DNA of 64,000 nt from Galbibacter kalidii (lineage in GTDB: Bacteria; Bacteroidota; Bacteroidia; Flavobacteriales; Flavobacteriaceae), in NCBI RefSeq assembly GCF_026241135.1, contig NZ_JAPFGA010000001.1, forward strand, positions 434,001-498,000, read 5' to 3'. Position numbers and translations under genes: made by a program. Positions 42,201 to 50,179 of the stretch are shown piece after piece (the stretch's first letter is position 1; the number at the start of each line of letters is the position of its first letter). The notes under the pieces are model-generated. The model did not search any database. It saw only the letters and a list, made by a program, of their open reading frames with translations, and was not told where the DNA came from.

Positions 42201-42608
42201 CATCCAACCATCGTTGTTAATATCTAAAACGGTAACGCCTCTACAAAATCTACCGGATGCAGCTACACCGGCTTTTTCTGAAATATCTTCAAAAATAAAA
42301 TCACCTTTGTTTAAATAGAGTTTATTGTTTACAAAGTTGCCGGTAAAATAAATATCTTGTAAACCATCGTTATTAAAATCTCCAATGCCTACTCCTCCTC
42401 CATTATATATATTGGGTTCTACTATAGCATTTAAAGAATCGGTATATTCTATCATGTTTTTAAAATGAATACCGGAATGTTCTGATGTTATTTTTTCAAA
42501 CTGTTTGGTGGAAAATGTATCGCAGCTAAAAAAAATAATAAAACTGCAAAAAATAATTGTAGATGAAAAAAATCGTCTTGCTGTCGTGTTCATCATTTTA
42601 AAATTCAT
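39213..42608 (-). CDS. FG-GAP/VCBS repeat protein with ASPIC/UnbV-like domain
   Basis: Repeated DxNxDGxxDIYxxx motifs; lipobox FFSCDTF; RSYPFRGYSSTVDSRIHFGLPKLEIIDSVVVSW (UnbV-like). Confidence 0.88.
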   Translation of the reverse strand: MNFKMMNTTARRFFSSTIIFCSFIIFFSCDTFSTKQFEKITSEHSGIHFKNMIEYTDSLNAIVEPNIYNGGGVGIGDFNNDGLQDIYFTGNFVNNKLYLNKGDFIFEDISEKAGVAASGRFCRGVTVLDINNDGWMDIYVSATIFKKSALRKNLLYINKGLDENNIPVFREQAAAYGLDDDAHTTMAYFFDYDKDGDLDVYLLNNEIVPGEQPGTYRETNTQKEHPNTDKLLENNWNKESGHPVFTNVSQKSGITFSGFGHSASITDINHDGWDDIYVSNDFTPDNALYINQQNGTFKNETKTYFKHTAENAMGNDIIDINNDGLDDIVELDMMPEDNYRRKTMQSNKTYDTYQLALKLDYQVKYPHNAFQLNMGNIPTIKRPAFSEIGYLSGIAETDWSWSPIVADFDHDGYRDIYITNGYPKDITNGDFISFRENAQTQLDDKEILEHAPIVKTPNYMYHNQKGYTFKETTKDWGLDIPSFSNGGAYVDLDNDGDLDLVVNNINMEALLFKNNNEKIQGVNNHLKIKLKGKNPNIAALGAKVSIYYGDKFQTYRSYPFRGYSSTVDSRIHFGLPKLEIIDSVVVSWHSNLTSVLYDVQPNQMLTIDIQNGKNTSTKPEKEKVQPLFTDATKDINIDYKPQSYIFSDFDLQNLLPHKLSELGPIITAGDINQDGREDFVVGGQMSLNGYVFFQQENGKFTGVPLPKSENLPHPIHSDLVLKDLDNDGDLDIYAVSGGNHHPDRSKIYQDIVYLNDGAGNFTPNYQSAPKNLVSKSCAKTIDFNKDGKLDIVVGGQVRAWLYPLPVSSFLYENTSEKDSLILKDVSQKQAPDFKNLGLVTDILPIDFDNDGWEDLIFVGEWMPITFFKNQNGKFVNVTNQTNLAEISGWWRTVSTGDFNQDGLPDLVLGNFGLNTFYKADPTHPISIYVNDFDKNESIDPIITRYVLNQRNDKKSEYLEFPVHNKGLIMKRLPYLKKELLYYEDYAHATIQDIFPEKQLKQSYKMTVNYLASAVAINLGNNQFKLVELPLEAQMSTVNKIWVEDLDQDGYQDILCLTNDFGIETSVGQLDALNGLFLKGDGKGDFTTIKLEKSGFYVPGASNSMIKLKSVTGENLFIVSQYDNELKVFKSE

Positions 42609-42800
42609 TTTGTGAAGTACACAAAATAGTGTATTTCTTTAAGCTATCCAATATCGGGGTCTACGACAGATTTCACTTTATGCAGCTTTTAATATTAACA
42701 TCCTGACCTTATCCCATCGCTTACTTCTGTAGACTGTCCTAAGCAGGGCCGGCCGTAACGCGTGGACGCCAACCATAGAGGAGAAAGAAATCAATAATGA

Positions 42801-42984
42801 GTAAAGGCTTAAAAATTATCATATTGACGGTAAAAGTAGGTCATAATTTATCAAAATAGAACTATAATTTATACTCCCGAAAACGATTTTCTTAATACAA
42901 TTGTAAGGTAGAAATCATTGGTTGCTATCAATGATATGTCTTTTACAATTATGGGAGTAAACTAACCTAATTAAACATTATTTT
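42801..42984 (+). promoter_or_regulatory. Regulatory cassette copy 3: direct repeat 42842/42863, operator broken by 1-bp insertion (GAAAACGATTTTC 42879-42891), AATTGTAA 42899
   Basis: Aligns with copies 1 and 2; operator palindrome interrupted. Confidence 0.75.
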
Positions 42985-43209
42985 ATGAGACACTTTTTAA
43001 TTAAAAAGAGGATTCTTTTGTTATTCTCATGCTGGGGAGGAGGCATCACTTTTATGTATGCCGGCTCTGGATTATTTATTGATCCTACACCAAGGTTTTA
43101 TTGTCAAGGGAACTGTGTTTCTGAGACAGACAATCAACCACTGCCGGGAGCAACAGTAATAGTGAAGGGAACTTCTGAAGGACTCCCATGGATAAACAGA
43201 AAAAAATAA
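42985..43209 (+). pseudogene. Truncated susC 5' end (signal peptide and start of N-domain) carrying compensating indels
   Basis: MRHFLIKKRILLLFSCWGGGITFMYAGSGLFIDPT... SETDNQPLPGATVIVKGTSEG aligns with 30035 susC; +1 and later -1 indels give RFYCQGNC in place of DFIVKGTV. Confidence 0.85.
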
Positions 43210-46100
43210 ACACGATGATATATAATATTTATAAAGTGGCAATAGCCCTATTCTTATTTACTTTTGGACTGTCCAATGTACAAGCACAAATAAGTTTGGT
43301 CAATGCTGCTGACAACGCCAAAGAGACATTTACTCTAGTAGAGGCCAATAATACGACCACCATTTATTACGATTCCTCAGATTTTGAGGTCGTCCATATT
43401 GCATCCAAACTATTGGCCGAAGATGTAGAACGGGTTACAGGCGAGAAACCAAAAGTTTCAACAGAAAAACCAAAATCCAAAACAGCGATTATTGTTGGCA
43501 CCATAGGTTCCAGTAAAATAATAGATAGATTGGTAAAAAAAGGAAAATTAAGTGTTGATGGCTTAAAAGGTAGTTGGGAAAAATATTTATACAAAACCAT
43601 AAAAGAACCCTTACCAAATGTTGATGAAGCTTTGGTGATCGTTGGGAGCGATAGGCGAGGTACGGTCTACGGTATTTTTGACCTATCGAAAGCAATTGGT
43701 GTTTCACCCTGGTACTGGTGGGCAGATGTACCTGCTGTGAAAAGAAAAGAGCTTAAGATCAATGCGGTTGATTTTGTTTCCAAAGAGCCTACCGTAAAAT
43801 ACAGGGGAATCTTTCTCAATGATGAAGATTGGGGATTAAAACCCTGGGCTTCAAAATTAATGGATCCGGAAATAAACGATATAGGTCCAAAAACCTACGC
43901 AAAGGTTTTTGAACTACTGTTGCGCTTAAAAGGCAACATGCTTGCACCCGCAATGCATGAAGTTACAGGAGCATTTTTTAAATATCCTGAGAACAAGGTC
44001 GTTGCCGACAAATATGCAATCATGATGACCAGTAGCCATGCCGAACCATTGCTTTATAACAATACAACGGAGTGGCACCATGACATTAATGGAGATTGGG
44101 ATTATGTCCGTAATAAAGAAGGTGTACTTGCTGTATTGGATAAAAGGGTTTCAGAAGCAGCACCTTATGAGAACATTTACACCGTAGGAATGCGTGGTAT
44201 TCACGATTCAGGGATGAGTGATGTACCTGAAGGATACACAAAAGCCAATGTTTTGGAACAAGTCATAGATGAAGAAAGAGGGATCCTAACCAAATATATT
44301 AAAGAACCTGCCCATGAAATTCCACAGGTATTCGTGCCTTATAAAGAGGTCTTGGGTATTTATGAAAGCGGTATGGAGCTGCCCAATGATATAACCATCG
44401 TTTGGCCCGATGACAACTATGGGTACATTAAAAAATTAAGCAACACAGAAGAACAAAAACGGTCGGGAGGGGCAGGAGTGTACTATCATGAATCATACCT
44501 TGGGTGGCCCAACGATTACCTATGGTTGAACACCACCAACCCTGCCCTAATGTATGCCGAAATGCAAAAAGCCTATACCCTAGGTGCCAAACAATATTGG
44601 CTTTTGAATGTGGGCGACATCAAACCCGGTGAAATGGGAATGCAAATGTTTCTGGACATGGCATGGAATATTGATGCATTCAACTTTGAAAATGCCAGCC
44701 GGTACCAGGTCGATCAACTGTCATCCATTTTTGGTGAAAAACATAAAAAAGAGCTTGCCCGTATTTTTGACAGATATTACTTCCACAGTTTTACCCGTAA
44801 ACCGGAATATATGAGTTGGGACTGGAAATGGAATAGTTTGTTTCAACACCCAAAGATAAAAGATACCGAATTTTCATTCGTTAACTATAACGAAGCTGAA
44901 AACAGGCTAAACGAATATACCGAGATAGCAAACAAAGCAGAGGCAATTTTAAATCAATTACCGGAAGAACTGAAAGCTGCTTTTTTCGAGTTGGTCTATT
45001 ATCCGGTAAAAGGAGCTTCACTTTACAACCATAAAATGTTGATTGCGCAAAAGAACAGATGGTACGCCAAACAAGGCAGGGCAATGACCAACACTTTAGT
45101 ACAAAAGGTTCAATCATATCATGACAGTATAGCCCTTATTACGACAAAGTATAACAATCAGTTGAATGGAAAATGGGAAGGGATGATGACAGCTCCGGGG
45201 TTTTTACCCACGCCTCAATTGCCTCCTACACAGCAAATAAAATTATCTCAAAAACCTGAAATGGGTCTTTTTATTGAAAATCAAGCACACGATTCTTTAC
45301 AAACTTATCAACTGCCACAGTTTAACAAATACTTTGATAAGTCCCATTTTTTTGAAATTTACAATAGAGGAGCGTTGCCTTTTACATGGAAAGCCACTCC
45401 TTCTGAAGATTGGATCAAATTGGATAGGATGGAAGGCACTACTGATACACAGCAACGGATTCAGGTAAGCATTGATTGGAATAAAATAGTGTCAACAGAA
45501 ACAGCAAAAGGCAAAATCCTTGTTACGGATGGAAAACAAACAAAACGCATTGAAATTTCAGCTATTGCCCCTCAAGTGGGTGATAATTCACTTTACATTG
45601 AAAATAATGAAGTGATAAGTATCAATCCAACAAAGTTCCATAGGAAAAAAGAAAATGGGGATATCAAATTTACCGCGATCAAAGGTTTAGGGTATTCCAA
45701 TGCCTCGCTTCAATTGGGAAATGCCAAATACGACTCGGGCAAAAATTCCTATGTGGCTTATGACTTTTATGCAGATAAAGCGGGCGAAGTAACCATTTAC
45801 ACCTATATGCTGCCGTTGTTTGCTAAGGACAGGTCACACAGTACGCGATATGGCATTCAAGTTGATGATATGGCGGCAATCACCCAATCCAATGATGTGG
45901 GAGAGTACTCCGAAGAATGGGCAAGCAATGTAATTCGAAACAGTGCAATTAACAAAACAAAGTTTGTTATTGATACCCCCGGAAAACATACACTAAAACT
46001 ATTTTCCATCGATCCTGGCATGATCGTTCAGAAAATAATCATTGATTTGGGTGGATTGAAAGACTCATATATTGGTCCGGATATATCAAAGACTAAATAA
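43188..46100 (+). CDS. Glycoside hydrolase family 115 (alpha-glucuronidase family)
   Basis: YGIFDLSKAIGVSPWYWWADVPAVKRKEL, EPTVKYRGIFLNDEDWGLKPWA, LRLKGNMLAPAMHE; alternative start 43215 region (MIYNIYKVAIALFLF). Confidence 0.93.
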   Translation: MDKQKKINTMIYNIYKVAIALFLFTFGLSNVQAQISLVNAADNAKETFTLVEANNTTTIYYDSSDFEVVHIASKLLAEDVERVTGEKPKVSTEKPKSKTAIIVGTIGSSKIIDRLVKKGKLSVDGLKGSWEKYLYKTIKEPLPNVDEALVIVGSDRRGTVYGIFDLSKAIGVSPWYWWADVPAVKRKELKINAVDFVSKEPTVKYRGIFLNDEDWGLKPWASKLMDPEINDIGPKTYAKVFELLLRLKGNMLAPAMHEVTGAFFKYPENKVVADKYAIMMTSSHAEPLLYNNTTEWHHDINGDWDYVRNKEGVLAVLDKRVSEAAPYENIYTVGMRGIHDSGMSDVPEGYTKANVLEQVIDEERGILTKYIKEPAHEIPQVFVPYKEVLGIYESGMELPNDITIVWPDDNYGYIKKLSNTEEQKRSGGAGVYYHESYLGWPNDYLWLNTTNPALMYAEMQKAYTLGAKQYWLLNVGDIKPGEMGMQMFLDMAWNIDAFNFENASRYQVDQLSSIFGEKHKKELARIFDRYYFHSFTRKPEYMSWDWKWNSLFQHPKIKDTEFSFVNYNEAENRLNEYTEIANKAEAILNQLPEELKAAFFELVYYPVKGASLYNHKMLIAQKNRWYAKQGRAMTNTLVQKVQSYHDSIALITTKYNNQLNGKWEGMMTAPGFLPTPQLPPTQQIKLSQKPEMGLFIENQAHDSLQTYQLPQFNKYFDKSHFFEIYNRGALPFTWKATPSEDWIKLDRMEGTTDTQQRIQVSIDWNKIVSTETAKGKILVTDGKQTKRIEISAIAPQVGDNSLYIENNEVISINPTKFHRKKENGDIKFTAIKGLGYSNASLQLGNAKYDSGKNSYVAYDFYADKAGEVTIYTYMLPLFAKDRSHSTRYGIQVDDMAAITQSNDVGEYSEEWASNVIRNSAINKTKFVIDTPGKHTLKLFSIDPGMIVQKIIIDLGGLKDSYIGPDISKTK

Positions 46101-46125
46101 ACGATGAAAAGATCATTTTGCAGCT

Positions 46126-46150
46126 CATTGGAAAAAGTTTAAACGAGTTC
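46126..46150. repeat. Right-end fragment of the GAACTCRTTTWRACTTTTT element
   Basis: CATTGGAAAAAGTTTAAACGAGTTC. Confidence 0.45.
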
Positions 46151-46304
46151 TGTAAAAGAGCCATGATTTATTGGATATGGACAATAATTACTGTCCTATT
46201 TTAAATGAACTCCTTAAAATTGTATACAAAACAAGTTTAAGAATATAACCAACCAAAATTGTCCCAAAACATTCATTACAGTTAGTTTAATTAGTTAGTT
46301 AGAT

Positions 46305-46362
46305 AAGAGATACAGAAAAGCCTAAAAAGTAATAATAGAATTTTTTAGGCTTGTATCTCTTT
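46305..46362 (+). terminator. Strong hairpin/terminator between GH115 and the heparinase II/III-like gene
   Basis: AAGAGATACAGAAAAGCCTAAAAA ... TTTTTTAGGCTTGTATCTCTT TTA. Confidence 0.7.
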
Positions 46363-46390
46363 TAAAAACTAAAACATGAGATGAAAATAA

Positions 46391-49180
46391 GTGAAAAAAC
46401 TGATTTATATATTCTTTGGTATAAGCTTAATGTTTTCGGCAAATGCTCAACTTCCTGTCCCTAATGATGTTGGAAAGGTCCATCCACGTTGTTTTGGAAG
46501 TGATATGTCCAGAGATGCTGTACAGAAACTGGTAGCAAACAAAGAATGGGCTGCTAAGGATGTAAAACGAACAGAAGAGCGGCTTGCAAAATATCTGGAT
46601 TATTGTGAGAAAGAACCTGATTGGTTGCTGTCCCGGCTCCAGATGTATTGGAAAACCAAATCTACCCAAGTATATATCAACGGAGGAAGATATCATCATG
46701 CAGAGGGTGAAGCCCCTGTACCTACGGTAAGATTCCCGGGCACCAGAGACCACCGCACCAATTATTTTACACCAAGTTTGAAAGACATAAAGCCCTATAT
46801 GGATGACGAGCGTGGGTTATACCTTCAAAGAAGGGATAACAAGCAATGGGAATGGACAGACATCCCGTCATCGGCCCGCATCGTAGAGTCTATCAACAGG
46901 AATATCCTTGGCATTGCAAGAGACGCAGCCTTTATGTATTGGTACACAGGTGAAGATGCCTATGCGCAGCTGGCCTATGGAGTACTAGACACTTATCTAA
47001 CCGGGCTATACTACCGTACCGGGCCGATAGACCTGAGTCATGGACATCATCAGACACTTGTAGGGTTAACTTCTTTTGAAGTGATTCAGGAGCATTATAT
47101 TGCTAAAGTAACCCAGGCTTATGATTTTCTCCACGGTTATCTCTCTTCAAATCATCCTAACAAGATTGCGCTATATAGCACCAGTCTGCAGAAGTGGGCA
47201 GATCAGGTGATCAAAAATGGGGTCAGCTTTAACAACTGGAACCTTTTTCAGGCAGGACATGTGTCACGCATTGCCCTGGTGCTGGAAAATGACTCGGTCT
47301 ACGAAAACAGAAAAGGGGCACAATATTACCTCGATCAAATTATGAACCGGACAAGTACCCGACAGTGGTCCATGCAGAAACTGATCGACTACGGTTATGG
47401 AGTTGAGGGCATTTGGAATGAAAGCCCGGGGTATTCGTTGGGGGTGCTTAGGGATTTTATTCATTTTTCAGAATTTTATGATCGGACTTTTGATATTGAT
47501 TTGATCAAAGAACTACCGATCTTGCGCCAAGCAGTACTTTCGGCAACTCAATACCTTTATCCTAATGGCTTTAAGGTGGCTTTTGGCGATGGACACTACG
47601 GAAAGCTGCAAGCAGAACCTGTACTTTATATGATCAAAAACGCCAAAAAATTTGGTAAAGAAGAAGATGAAATCCTTTTTACCCGTTTGCTCAAGACCCT
47701 GTTTGACGAAAATGTGTATGCCGGTGAATTTAAAGGAAAATATATTGAAGACCTCTTTACGGAAGGACCTCTCAAAGTAAGGGAAGATATTAAAGCAGGT
47801 AAGTTGGAAGGCTTTACGTCGCCATTGTTTTATACAACCAATTCCAGTTGGTTAGTACAACGGCAGGGAGAAGGAGATACTGGATTGATGATCAGTCAGA
47901 TTGGATCGAAGGGGAACCACATGCATTCCAACGGGATTGCCATGGAGCTTTATGGAAGAGGACTTCCATTGGCTCCCGAAATGGGACATGGGTCGAGTTA
48001 TTTTTCAATAGAGTACGCCGAATACTACACCCAATTCCCGGCACACAATACCGTAATCGTGAATGGGAGATCCAAATACCCTGAAATGAAAAGTAATCAT
48101 GCGTTTAATGTGGTCACATCTTATCCTAAAAGTGGAAAAAAAGAAGGAAATGTGCCAGGGATCACTTTTTCAGATGTTGAATTTTTAGAGCCGGAAACCA
48201 ATTCGAACCAACGAAGGGTGATGGGAATCATTAAACATGGTGAAGAGGAAGGATATTATATTGATGTTTTCCGTTCCAAACAAAAGGATGGAAATGATAT
48301 CAAACATGAATATTTTTATCATAACCTAGGGCAGGAACTTCGGATAGTTGACAAAGAAGGAGAGCCTTTGGATTTACAACCTACCAATAAACTGGCCTTT
48401 GGGGATGGAGACCTTATGGCCTATGATTATTTGTGGGATAAAAAATCAATAAAGTATGATAGGGATTTTAAAGGACAGTTCAATTTAAATACAGATGATA
48501 GGGGTGTTTCCATGAATTTGTGGATGCAAGGAAGTTCCGGCCGTGAGTTGTTTTCTGTACTTTCTCCAAAATCTACTGCTTTTCGGCATGGTATATTATC
48601 AAAAGAATTGGCAGACAAACCTATTCCAACCCTTGTTGTGCGGCAGGAAGGAGAAGCTTGGAAAAAGCCTTTTGTAGCTATTTATGAACCGGCGCTTAAT
48701 GGTGATAGCAATATCCGATCGGTAGATTATTTTGGAAATAGCGATTGGGTGGGGATACAAGTAAACAATGAATCAGAAATAAAGGACTTTATCTTCTCTT
48801 CATCAGAAGCTGATATAAAGATGCAGCACCATGATATAATAATAAAAGGGACTTATGGAGTGGTTAGTTATGAGGATAAAAACAATCGGTTTTCCTTGTT
48901 TCTCGGAAATGGAAAATCAATCCAAATGGGAGTGTTTAAGTTGGAGATGAATAAAGATTATGGCACTTCGGCATTGGTTCAACAGGAAGGTGGATTATAT
49001 TTGACTTCTGAAGCCCCGGTAATATTAACCTTACCAATAAATAATATTAGAAAACAAAAAATACTCATAGATAAAAACGGGAGGTCCTATAAGGGAAAAA
49101 CAAATAAAAGGGCTAAAACAGTCTCTTTTAAACTCCCTAAACTTGATTATGGTCCCGTTAAAATAATAGAAAAAAATTGA
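46391..49180 (+). CDS. Heparinase II/III-like polysaccharide lyase
   Basis: Signal peptide; alpha/alpha toroid region (GHHQTLVGLTSFEVIQEHYIAK, NNWNLFQAGHVSRIAL) and HepII/III-type GSKGNHMHSNGIAMELYGRGLPLAPEMGHGSSYF; GTG start. Confidence 0.82.
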   Translation: MKKLIYIFFGISLMFSANAQLPVPNDVGKVHPRCFGSDMSRDAVQKLVANKEWAAKDVKRTEERLAKYLDYCEKEPDWLLSRLQMYWKTKSTQVYINGGRYHHAEGEAPVPTVRFPGTRDHRTNYFTPSLKDIKPYMDDERGLYLQRRDNKQWEWTDIPSSARIVESINRNILGIARDAAFMYWYTGEDAYAQLAYGVLDTYLTGLYYRTGPIDLSHGHHQTLVGLTSFEVIQEHYIAKVTQAYDFLHGYLSSNHPNKIALYSTSLQKWADQVIKNGVSFNNWNLFQAGHVSRIALVLENDSVYENRKGAQYYLDQIMNRTSTRQWSMQKLIDYGYGVEGIWNESPGYSLGVLRDFIHFSEFYDRTFDIDLIKELPILRQAVLSATQYLYPNGFKVAFGDGHYGKLQAEPVLYMIKNAKKFGKEEDEILFTRLLKTLFDENVYAGEFKGKYIEDLFTEGPLKVREDIKAGKLEGFTSPLFYTTNSSWLVQRQGEGDTGLMISQIGSKGNHMHSNGIAMELYGRGLPLAPEMGHGSSYFSIEYAEYYTQFPAHNTVIVNGRSKYPEMKSNHAFNVVTSYPKSGKKEGNVPGITFSDVEFLEPETNSNQRRVMGIIKHGEEEGYYIDVFRSKQKDGNDIKHEYFYHNLGQELRIVDKEGEPLDLQPTNKLAFGDGDLMAYDYLWDKKSIKYDRDFKGQFNLNTDDRGVSMNLWMQGSSGRELFSVLSPKSTAFRHGILSKELADKPIPTLVVRQEGEAWKKPFVAIYEPALNGDSNIRSVDYFGNSDWVGIQVNNESEIKDFIFSSSEADIKMQHHDIIIKGTYGVVSYEDKNNRFSLFLGNGKSIQMGVFKLEMNKDYGTSALVQQEGGLYLTSEAPVILTLPINNIRKQKILIDKNGRSYKGKTNKRAKTVSFKLPKLDYGPVKIIEKN

Positions 49181-50175
49181 GAAACTTAGCATTCAAATTT
49201 GATTATAATACTCAAAGGATCTTAATACCTTGGTGTGTAGTATTGTTATTATCCATGTTTTTCGGATCATGTAATTTCCAGAAAAAACAAACGGAGAAAG
49301 ATGAGGGGGAGGCAAATAATTCTTCCATGGAAAAATCAATAGAAAAAGGAAAAATTGATGTAGGCGATGCGAGGTTGTATTATGAAATTGTCGGGAGTGG
49401 CGAACCGGTTATTCTATTACATGGATATCCTCTGGATAACCGAATGTGGGATGTACAGTTCAAAAAGTTGTCTGATAAATATCAGACTATTCGTTATGAT
49501 TTGAGAGGATATGGAAAGTCGGATATGCCTGTAGAAGAAGGTCATTATTTGCATGCAGAAGACTTAAAGGCTTTAATGGATTCATTAAAAATAGATAAAG
49601 CTCATTTGGTAGGTCTTTCCCTGGGCGCCTTTGTTGCGACCGATTTTATGGCCCTTTATCCGGAAAGATTATTTTCGGTTACTGTTACAGGAGGTGCTAT
49701 ATATGAAGTCCCCGGACCCAATGTGCTTCTTAGTAGTGGGGAAATAGCTGAAAGAAGGAAAAAAATAGTTGAAATAAATCATAAAGGATTGGATACCTAT
49801 AAAAAAGAATGGCTTAGTTACTTACTAAAAAACACCGGTTCCCAAGGAAAACAGATAGAATCGGATCTTAAGGAAATGATTAGCGATTGGTCCGGATGGC
49901 AGGTAAGACATATAGGCCCCAAGTTGTTGTTGGGAAGCTCGGTAAAGAAAAAACTTATGGATAAACAGCCGGAAGTCCCTTTGTTGATATTGATGGGGAT
50001 GGCTGATTGTAAGGAAAGTCAAAATTCCATGCTGGAGTTGGCCAATTTATTCTCATCGGTTAATATAACGTATTTAAATGATGCCGGGCATATAAGTAAT
50101 ATGGAACAGCCTGAATCATTTAATAAAGCTCTTTTGCTTTTTTTGGAGAAAAATAGTCAAAATAGAAATAATTAG
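49177..50175 (+). CDS. Alpha/beta-fold hydrolase, lipoprotein
   Basis: VILLHGYPLDNRMWDVQF, GLSLGAFVA nucleophile elbow, DAGHISNMEQPESFN; TTG start overlapping upstream stop. Confidence 0.85.
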   Translation: MRNLAFKFDYNTQRILIPWCVVLLLSMFFGSCNFQKKQTEKDEGEANNSSMEKSIEKGKIDVGDARLYYEIVGSGEPVILLHGYPLDNRMWDVQFKKLSDKYQTIRYDLRGYGKSDMPVEEGHYLHAEDLKALMDSLKIDKAHLVGLSLGAFVATDFMALYPERLFSVTVTGGAIYEVPGPNVLLSSGEIAERRKKIVEINHKGLDTYKKEWLSYLLKNTGSQGKQIESDLKEMISDWSGWQVRHIGPKLLLGSSVKKKLMDKQPEVPLLILMGMADCKESQNSMLELANLFSSVNITYLNDAGHISNMEQPESFNKALLLFLEKNSQNRNN

Positions 50176-50179
50176 GTAG

